A stretch of 64,000 nt of DNA from Homalodisca vitripennis. Its lineage: Eukaryota > Arthropoda > Insecta > Hemiptera > Cicadellidae. Below are positions 56,801 to 64,000 of the stretch, piece after piece (position 1 is the stretch's first letter; the number at the start of each line of letters is the position of its first letter). The stretch is taken from NCBI RefSeq assembly GCF_021130785.1, contig NW_025776200.1, forward strand, positions 868,001 through 932,000, given 5' to 3'. Below the pieces are notes generated by a model that was not told where the DNA came from, did not search any database, and saw nothing but the letters and a program-made list of their open reading frames with translations. Made by a program: the position numbers and the translations under genes.

Positions 56801-59650
56801 TCCACTCGTCTGATCATTACCCCTCCTACCCATCTATAAAGCCCACCCTATCTACACGTCATACCTTAATTTCTCTATAACTACTGATGAGAAAAAAAAG
56901 ATACACCCCTTATCCACCCCTCCACTCCTCGTGTTGTCCCCCCATCATATCCCACCAACCGCACTACCCAATGCCCAGTACTACCACTAACAATACCCCA
57001 CCCTACAAACAGTGTTTCTCTCAGCGTCCTAAGTCGCCTCCACTGCACTCTCTATCTACACTCAATCTCCCTATCCTCTCCTCACCTCTCAGGTGAAAAT
57101 ATACGCTTCGTTAGACATATCCACCACTCTGCACAGTGTCGCCCTCCTACCCTCCTCCACATACATGAAAAACAACGATTTGCTTGTGAAAACAAAACAA
57201 ACGTGTAAATACACCTTCTGACCCCTCCGCCTCCTCTACATGTGTCAAATACTGTTCATACTGACCGAGTTGACGTATATACATGACGTGTCTATAACCT
57301 GTGTAGAGAGTATCATTCCACAGACGACTACTAGTCCCATACTTTTTTACCCTAAGCGAAGCTGAAGCATAATCAATTATATCCCTAAAGCCTGTCACTC
57401 ACTTTAGCAGTAAACCATATGTATAACGAAAATAGTAGTGTCACCACTCCAAAACATAAGATATCTACTGATATCACATTCAACTGATAACTATCTCATA
57501 GAATGAAAGACCGCTCAAACATGTAGAGTTCTTTGTTGATAACTCTCATATCCTGTAATCCTATGTTCATAATAGCCGATGTCTGCAATAATAGTGCCCC
57601 CCAATACATGAACTCTCAGTAATATCATGACTTCGTCCGTTCCCTGACCCCCCTATAAAATAACAACAATGCACATCCACGAATCCATTTTGACACTATT
57701 CACCGCACAATCTTGTAATACATCACCACGACTGTGTAACTGAGCTACCTCACTGTCCCAGACCCACTTATACGCTCTCTCCACCATACTCAGATGCATG
57801 TACAAATTGAGACTATACACAACCTACAACTCAGTCAATAGAAGAACTGTTAGTGTGTAAAAGAAACAGTATGTGGGAAAGGTGCTGAAATAATTAGCTA
57901 TGTCGCGTGCTCCCTTTAACCTCACATATATATCACCCGAGCACTTAGTATATCTCCAACTTAGTAACAGAACAACAACATCCTTGTCTCTTATCAAGAT
58001 AGAGGTCCACTATACAACTCAGGCACCAGATTGACAGCCGTCACACGATAAGCGTAAGAACTCTCACCTTTTCTCTCTCTTTTCTCTTCAGTGTAAAGTT
58101 TCCTTTAACAAATCAGAATCACATTCTTGTGATTATACTTGTCTTTGAAGTATTAAGTTTTATGGTGATTACTAACTACATGCTCAATGACGAATACAGA
58201 GAACATTACTTGAAGGCAAGTATGGAGTACAAAAGGATTGTAAGGACTCCTATACTTTGTCATTGATGTAATTATATACACCTGCTCAGAGAACACAAAT
58301 AATGCACAGATGATTAAGAAGTTATCTTGTGAATGTAATGACTATCTGTCTACAGAAGGCTATATTAAACGTATATCTGTCAGATCCTTGTGAATACTAC
58401 TCTACCCTTCGGTCAGCGTGTCTCGTTTGTAGGTTGGTACCTGTAGCGCCACAGATGTCACGCTACTCAGGCCGCTTGCTGCTCGCCGGTCGTAGTATCA
58501 TTGAAAAGTGTCTGCTTCGTCATTCCTCTAATAGAGTCGCACTAAAAATATGACTGCGTAAAGATCAGGAACATCGGCGGCCGATAGGATAATTGTGTCA
58601 GTGTACAGACTATAGCCCCCACTACACCACGAGAGTTCACAATCATCTTAATAGGAAAGACTGTAAGGATGTGCGCGAGACTTGAAATGGCTTTCTAGGG
58701 TCTATTTGTATTTTCCTTGAGATATATAGCGTGGGGATGTGGAATTGTGGGGTTTGAAAATGCGCGTCAGTTAAAGCGTTTTTCGGAGGAATCCGGGACC
58801 GAAATGCATAGCACCGCCCTCTCGATTGGCATAGTCGTAGTACGCATACGAGTGCAACTGTCAATAATATATCAGAGATCACATGTCATAAGAGAGATAG
58901 TAGTGATTGGCTATTGCAACATCTGATTTTTACATCAGAATTAGTGATTACTATTACCAGAGGTCAATCTCAAATAGAGTTATCCTTTTTATGCACTGAA
59001 TGTAGTTTGGTTAGGTCTGTTTGAGTCATTTATATTTTTGTGTAGATGTTGAAGAATGCGCGTCTTTGGCTTCTAGTGCACGGGACTTGGAGAATGGGAA
59101 CAGGGTCTGTTGATTATTGTTGCTTCTCCAGGGTAAATCTGTTTACATTAAATGAGGACTAAAGTGATTTCGACCTCACGCTCTATCAGGGGTGGTTTGT
59201 TTGTATCTGTGTGCGCATAGATTCGTGATCATGGGAGTTAACTCGCTCTCGCTAAATCATGTAAAAACGCGATCCACAGGTGCAGAGAAAGTGATGATAA
59301 AAGTAGATGGTCTTGAATATATATAAATGAGAAGAGAAGAAAGGTCACTCAGTAGATGTCTAGTAATACGCAGTTTCAAAGATCAATCACAAGAAGACAA
59401 ACATTCCTTTAGTTGTTCAAATAAGTAGACGTTGATCACGGCTTGTATAACCCTGAGAGTAGACAGAGGGCACGAATGGATGTACTGCTCATGTACTGAG
59501 ATCGAGCTCTATTTTGTAACATAGTCGCACTTCAGCTAGAACTAGATGTTTTCCTTATAAGTGTGTATGTGCGCAAATTTCATACTGTTAGTCCAAAGAT
59601 AAACTATTTACATGAGAGGTTTCGAGCGGTTTGTACCTAGGACTGGCTGT
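53899..59650. other. intron DNA of unusual composition, no gene recognised
   Basis: No protein or RNA gene recognised. 55550-57300 is strongly C-rich and G-poor on plus. Between 55664 and 55862 I see no G at all (199 nt). Open frames here (for example 56242-56673) are by-products of the bias. Confidence 0.5.
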
Positions 59651-61791
59651 GAGGGACTGCCTTGGTAGGTTGTTTTGTTGTATTTATTTCAGTAACGATT
59701 TTTAATAAAAAAAATAACGTTTTCATTTGTACAGACCAACGACGAAGTTCTGTTAGTAAAAATAATTACATGGGAAGCCCAAATGCAATCTTTTTTGTTT
59801 TCTCCGGGACATCCATAAATATAAATACGGGCACTCTTAAATTATGTGCATGTGGAGGATATTAAAAATAACGTGAGAACAAGTGAACAGAGTTAGGGCA
59901 GTTGTACAATAAATCCCGTGAGGGCTCCAGAGGTTTGGTTTGGTTTGGGATTCCAATTATTTGTGAAAACTGCTTTGGAACAATTACCTGGATTCATTTC
60001 ATTCATAGATTTTTCTGTGTTGTTGTTGTTCAAAAAACATTGTTGTGCAAGGCAGATTTATATATTCAGACAGTTTCTCCACAAACGGGTATTATAAATA
60101 AACGGCATTCACTATATAAATTTATTTTAGAATTATCTTAATGTCAGTTTTTAATCTATCTGCCTCATTTCCTGTATCTAGTTAATGGCATTTTTAGGAA
60201 CTAAACCTTATAGTGGGGTTTAGTGTATTTTGGTTGTTTTTTCTTATCCAAAACACGTTAAGTCAATTGTTATTCGTCAACTATATGGGAGAGCATTATA
60301 ATAACAATTATCTTATTGTTTCCATGGAAACATATTTTTGTTTTTTTTTTACTTATATGTAAGAAAAATTGATTTTTGGGCATTTATTTTTGCCCCACAT
60401 ACAACAGAAGTCAGAGAAATTATATCTAAAATAAAAGGCTTTTGTAATCTTTTATATCTTTATAAACCTTGACACCAATAAAGAATGAGTACCGTGAAAA
60501 TTTTCCCCCTAAATTTTAACTTTGACCACTTTTTAGCAGTAAAAATACCTTGTAAAAAAATTTCGAAATAGGCAAATATATGTAGAATATTATGCAGAAA
60601 AAGAATAATATGTGGCAATACGTTTTGGTAAACACCTGCAGCACAAATTATATACAGTAGGCTAAGTTTTTTTTTTTTTAATACCTTAGATTAAGTGTAA
60701 AAAATTAATATTGTCAAAAAGAATACCCTATTACAAAATAAACAAAATATGCACCATAGCCAAAAAGACATAATTTCTTTAGAGGCAAAATATAAAAGAC
60801 AAATACCATGGAAACACAAATTTTTTAGTAAAAACCCCGAAAAAGCTACAAATTAGGATCTATACTAAATTTGTATAAAGAACTCATACCTTTGAATAAA
60901 TATATATATATAAAATATTTTTTGATTATGGCTGAAAATAAAAATATATGATGCAATGTGAAAGCTAAACATAGCCTTCTTTTTTTGGAAAGATAAAAAA
61001 GCAGTTTATAACTAATGAAATTAAGCTATTAATTTACATATAATATGTTTTAGCCTATATGTTATTCATTATTTTTCTCTCTAGAATATATAAACAATAA
61101 TATAAAAATATTTAAATAAATAACATCAGAATCATAAAAACGGCAAACTGACTGGATGCCCATTTAGGGAAAGAGAAATTGCCTTCAACTTCATTTCGAA
61201 ACTGTTACCAACCCTGCAGCACAAAATACCTACTTGATAATTCTTTTTATGCATTAGATCTTCATCTTCAAGAATTAAATAAATGTAAATCCATAAAATT
61301 ATAGAGTAGTTTAGTTGTACTATTAAACATTGCAGAGGGGACCCAATATAAGGGTTCTGGAAGAATGTTTATTGTAAACTAAGTAGGACAGAATGAAATG
61401 GCAGTTACAGTGCTGAGAAGCGAAGTAATTTTTTTGTATTTGGTTACATTTTGCAATTGTGTATTACGTAATATCAGTCAGTTCTGAGGCTCGTTAAAAT
61501 TGTCAAATCTGGTAATTTTATTCAAAACTGCTGGCACAAGCCTTTTTTTTATTTATTTATTTTCTTTTATAAAATATATATTGCTAATAAACAGTACTTT
61601 TATCCAAAAACTCTGAAAAGCATCTGAGAAACGCTCCCACATGACACAGAGCTTTTTGGAAGTTGCACTCGAGATGTGCCTCACACATTGCTAGGGTACA
61701 AAAATGCAATACTAAAACTGCCTGAGAAGTATATACTTGTTGTAGGTGGGATGGTATGGATACATATCTGGTACATGTGATCAACCTATAC

Positions 61792-62011
61792 CTATCAGAA
61801 TCTGGTCCATTCCGGGCGATGATGAGTTTAAGCTTGCTAAGTCCACCGACAGGCACTCTATCACTGCCAGTAGCAAAACTGTAGCAGTTTCCTCTGGTCC
61901 TCATGGCTGAGACTGTGCACGATCTGCCAGAACCACCGCACCACGGGGTGAATCATTGGTGTAACCTCCATCATACTCCGTCACCTCCTCCAGCTCTCCC
62001 AGGTCAAATTT
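61792..62011 (-). CDS. UBE3A: UBE3A-like HECT E3 ligase, penultimate exon
   Basis: Bounded by acceptor gttag (62012-62016) and donor gtatag (61791 downwards). It reads KFDLGELEEVTEYDGGYTND, then IVHSLSHEDQRKLLQF, then ATGSDRVPVGGLSKLK and ARNGPDSDR: the C-lobe of the HECT domain preceding the catalytic cysteine exon. Splice phase joins it exactly to 50265. Two 1-bp surpluses break the frame, in a C4 run (about 61945) and a T4 run (about 61880). Either these are sequencing errors or this allele or copy is dead. Upstream exons lie beyond the window or were not recognised. Confidence 0.9.
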
Positions 62012-62662
62012 CTAACAACATCATCCGGCAAAACCTGGTTACCTTTGGCAATGTTTGGTAGCTTGATTCACTCTAACACTGACAAACACTTCAACTATTA
62101 ATGAAGACAGAATGGTCTAATAAATATTTGATTACATCCACGTCTATTTTAAGGTACTGGTTAGTGTACGTTGAGGGCTCAAAAATTACCAAAATGCTCT
62201 CTGTATTATTGATAATTTCAAACACCATATAACTCATTCTATTGTACAACCGCAGCAGGCAACTAAACAAATGTTCTAATGGTCTGAAGAACACCCCCAC
62301 ATACTGTAACAGAACTAATAAACACAATATTAATAATAATCAAAACTCAAGCTCTGACAAAGTAAATATGGAGCAAGTCACTGGAGCTCTCGCTTTCAAT
62401 GGAGCAAGTCTCAGTCAGCCCCCCAACGCTTGACAACAAAGCATGTCTCACTCCATCTAACAGTTCACCCTCGAAAAATATAATTTTATGCCATCAACTT
62501 TACTCAAAGAATGTTTTTGTGTCAAATTGAGAGTTGAACAATGTGCCATGCCTAAATTTTAAATAATGATATTTTTAAATTTTACTTAATTTGTAAAAAA
62601 ATGAGTTTTAAAAAATGTACAAGAGTTTTTACTGGTTTAAAACTTATATTTGGGATTTTTAA
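62012..62662. other. UBE3A intron, no recognised exon
   Basis: A 78-codon open frame on minus (62091-62327) has no recognisable domain. The expected upstream HECT exon (ending in a CG-type motif before the LDF-like start) was not found here. Confidence 0.35.
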
Positions 62663-64000
62663 CCCTTTGCACGCCAACGTACCTTATATTACGGGCCGTC
62701 GGCTACTCAACTGAAAATCGCCAACGGCCGTAATATAGGTACGTCACGTTTTTCGCCTGTAATTTTCTTATAGTTCCATCTGATTGCCACGAAATTTTGA
62801 CTAATCGATAGTCGATTAGTTGCTTTGAAACCACAAAGTAGTTTATCCCTATATGGACTGTTTGTTTGGTGGTATTTGAGCTTTGCAGGTGTTGTATTGT
62901 TTGGTCGAGAGTGAGGTTACGTTCGTGTTGCTGTGCGTTGTTTACGTTTGTATTTGTCTCATTACTTTTGTTGTTAGGGCATATTTATTATTTATATGTA
63001 CTGAAAATTTAGTAAAATAAATAAGAGGAAGAGAGAGAGCAGTCACCAGTGAGTGAAAATACACTGTTAGGTGCATTACATGACACGGGAGTGCACGTAT
63101 TGGATGATGAACTAAGTGACGATTTTATCGACAATATTTCACAATCAGATGACTCCAATATTGATTCAGATTCTTGTAATGAGGCAGTAGTGGATGATAC
63201 AGACGAAGATCCGGATTTATTCCCCTGACAACAATGCAGATTATTCATCATCTGATGAGCTAGACTTGCCTTCGACATCATCAGCAGGTAGGCCTAGGCC
63301 TCCTAGTGGTAGACGAGGTAGGCCGCCAAATGTTGTGCCTGATATTTCTGATCAGAAGTAATTACTGATGCTTCTAGGCCTAATAGTAATGTCCATCAAC
63401 AAAATGATAATCAACCCATTATTGATGAAAATAATTGGAAAATAACTGATGAGCTTGAAAATCCTGGCAATGACACAAATTTTCTCTTTTCTGAAATACC
63501 AGGACCAAAACATTACCCTCCAAGTGATGCATTGCCTGTTCAGTATTTCAATATGTTCTTTACTCTTGGCTTACTTGAAACCTTTGTTACAGAAACTAAC
63601 CGCTATGCAAATGAATATATTCGTAACCATCCAAATTTGTCCCCAGGTGCCAGAGTACACAGTTGGCGAGTTGTTACACTCGCTCAGAAATGAAAGCTTT
63701 TTCTAGCTTGTATATTGAATATTGGGGACTAAATGAGAAACCCCACCATCAGCAAGTTATTGTTCAACTGATTGGGCACTGTTACAGCCCTTTTTTGCCC
63801 TAATAATGTTTAGTAGAAATCGTTTTGAAGGCAATCCTACAATTCCTTTCACATAGTTGATAATCGCACCCTAGCTAAACCCGGTGAACCAGAATATGAT
63901 CCTGCTGGAAAGTTCCAACCCCTCCTAGACCATGCAAATAGGCTATTCAGGACCCACTACACTCCACATAGGGAAATTTCTATTGATGAGAGTCTTGTTG
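62663..64000 (+). mobile_element. piggyBac element F, left part
   Basis: TTAA at 62659-62662, then ccctttgcacgccaacg. A long inverted repeat follows: acgtaccttatattacggg and ccgtaatataggtacgt form a stem around 62680-62745. The transposase begins about 63050 and runs off the window. Confidence 0.82.
63050..64000 (+). pseudogene. piggyBac F transposase, N-terminal part (frameshifted)
   Basis: Acidic N-terminus (LDDELSDDFIDNISQSDDSN), a basic RGRPP patch, then DALPVQYFNMFFTLGLLET, VTETNRYANEYI and HSWRVVTLAEMKAFSSLYI, typical of piggyBac. It continues in other frames with DPAGKFQPLLDHANRLFR and ISIDESLVG (first catalytic D) at the window end. At least four frame changes occur (about 63225, 63360, 63690, 63860), so it is inactive as read. 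Confidence 0.82.

Larger units (their letters stand above)
50266..61791 (-). other. UBE3A last intron (11.5 kb), transposon-filled
   Basis: Inferred from the paired donor and acceptor. It holds a Sola-like transposase relic on the opposite strand, a piggyBac MITE and a compositionally unusual 54-59.6 kb tract. 59.6-61.5 kb is AT-rich with no gene seen. Confidence 0.8.

Noticed and set aside
62091..62327. Upstream UBE3A exon
   Set aside because: The reading frame (VFFRPLEHLF) only superficially resembles the HECT FRPEE motif and lacks the following residues and splice sites.

Overview
This is a eukaryotic, almost certainly arthropod (probably insect, possibly hemipteran) genomic window. It is AT-rich and packed with transposable elements. 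The only host gene I recognise is the 3' end of a UBE3A/E6AP-type HECT ubiquitin ligase on the minus strand: a penultimate exon at 61792-62011 and a last exon at 50145-50265, joined by an 11.5-kb intron. A fragment of a MADF-domain gene lies at 653-859.

Layout. (a) 1-494: right end of a piggyBac element, closing at TTAA. (b) 500-1375: MADF remnant and a GC-rich patch. (c) 1376-3720: degenerate pogo/Tigger element. (d) 3721-15424: a piggyBac transposase gene holding a three-element nest, each with target-site duplications: a Sola-like element (3854-14812, TSD AATT), inside it a hAT (5850-14252, TSD agtagatg), inside that a second hAT (6167-10673, TSD gacactac). (e) 15425-18795: a CR1/L2-like LINE fragment and a Jockey-type ORF1, both on minus. 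(f) 18798-33969: a pogo element (TA TSD) interrupted by a complete 12.3-kb Polinton/Maverick (19139-31444; 185-bp terminal inverted repeats, 6-bp TSD tccccc). (g) 33972-36410: probable Jockey 5' end and a decayed hAT. (h) 36.4-40.2 kb: AT-rich DNA with a tRNA-derived SINE and a 0.9-kb palindrome. (i) 40205-47649: a giant foldback palindrome whose arms carry about nine 131-bp tandem repeats each. A non-autonomous piggyBac (with a Tigger MITE inside it) sits in the middle, and a nearly complete piggyBac sits in the right arm. (j) 47650-50144: probable UBE3A 3' UTR and downstream. (k) 50266-61791: UBE3A intron with a second Sola-like transposase, a piggyBac MITE and a compositionally odd C-rich, G-poor tract. 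(l) 62663-64000: start of another piggyBac.

The Polinton encodes protein-primed-type DNA polymerase B with N-terminal zinc fingers, a packaging ATPase, a protein with a phospholipase A2-like domain, a double-jelly-roll major capsid protein, a core-like protein, an adenain-type protease, an unknown protein and a penton-like protein. All are on plus. No integrase gene is visible between the TIRs. A 635-bp array of hairpin-forming repeats separates the ATPase from the virion genes.

Caution: most single-base frameshifts lie in or beside homopolymer runs, and two of them are in a conserved UBE3A exon. Part of the apparent decay may therefore be uncorrected sequencing error.
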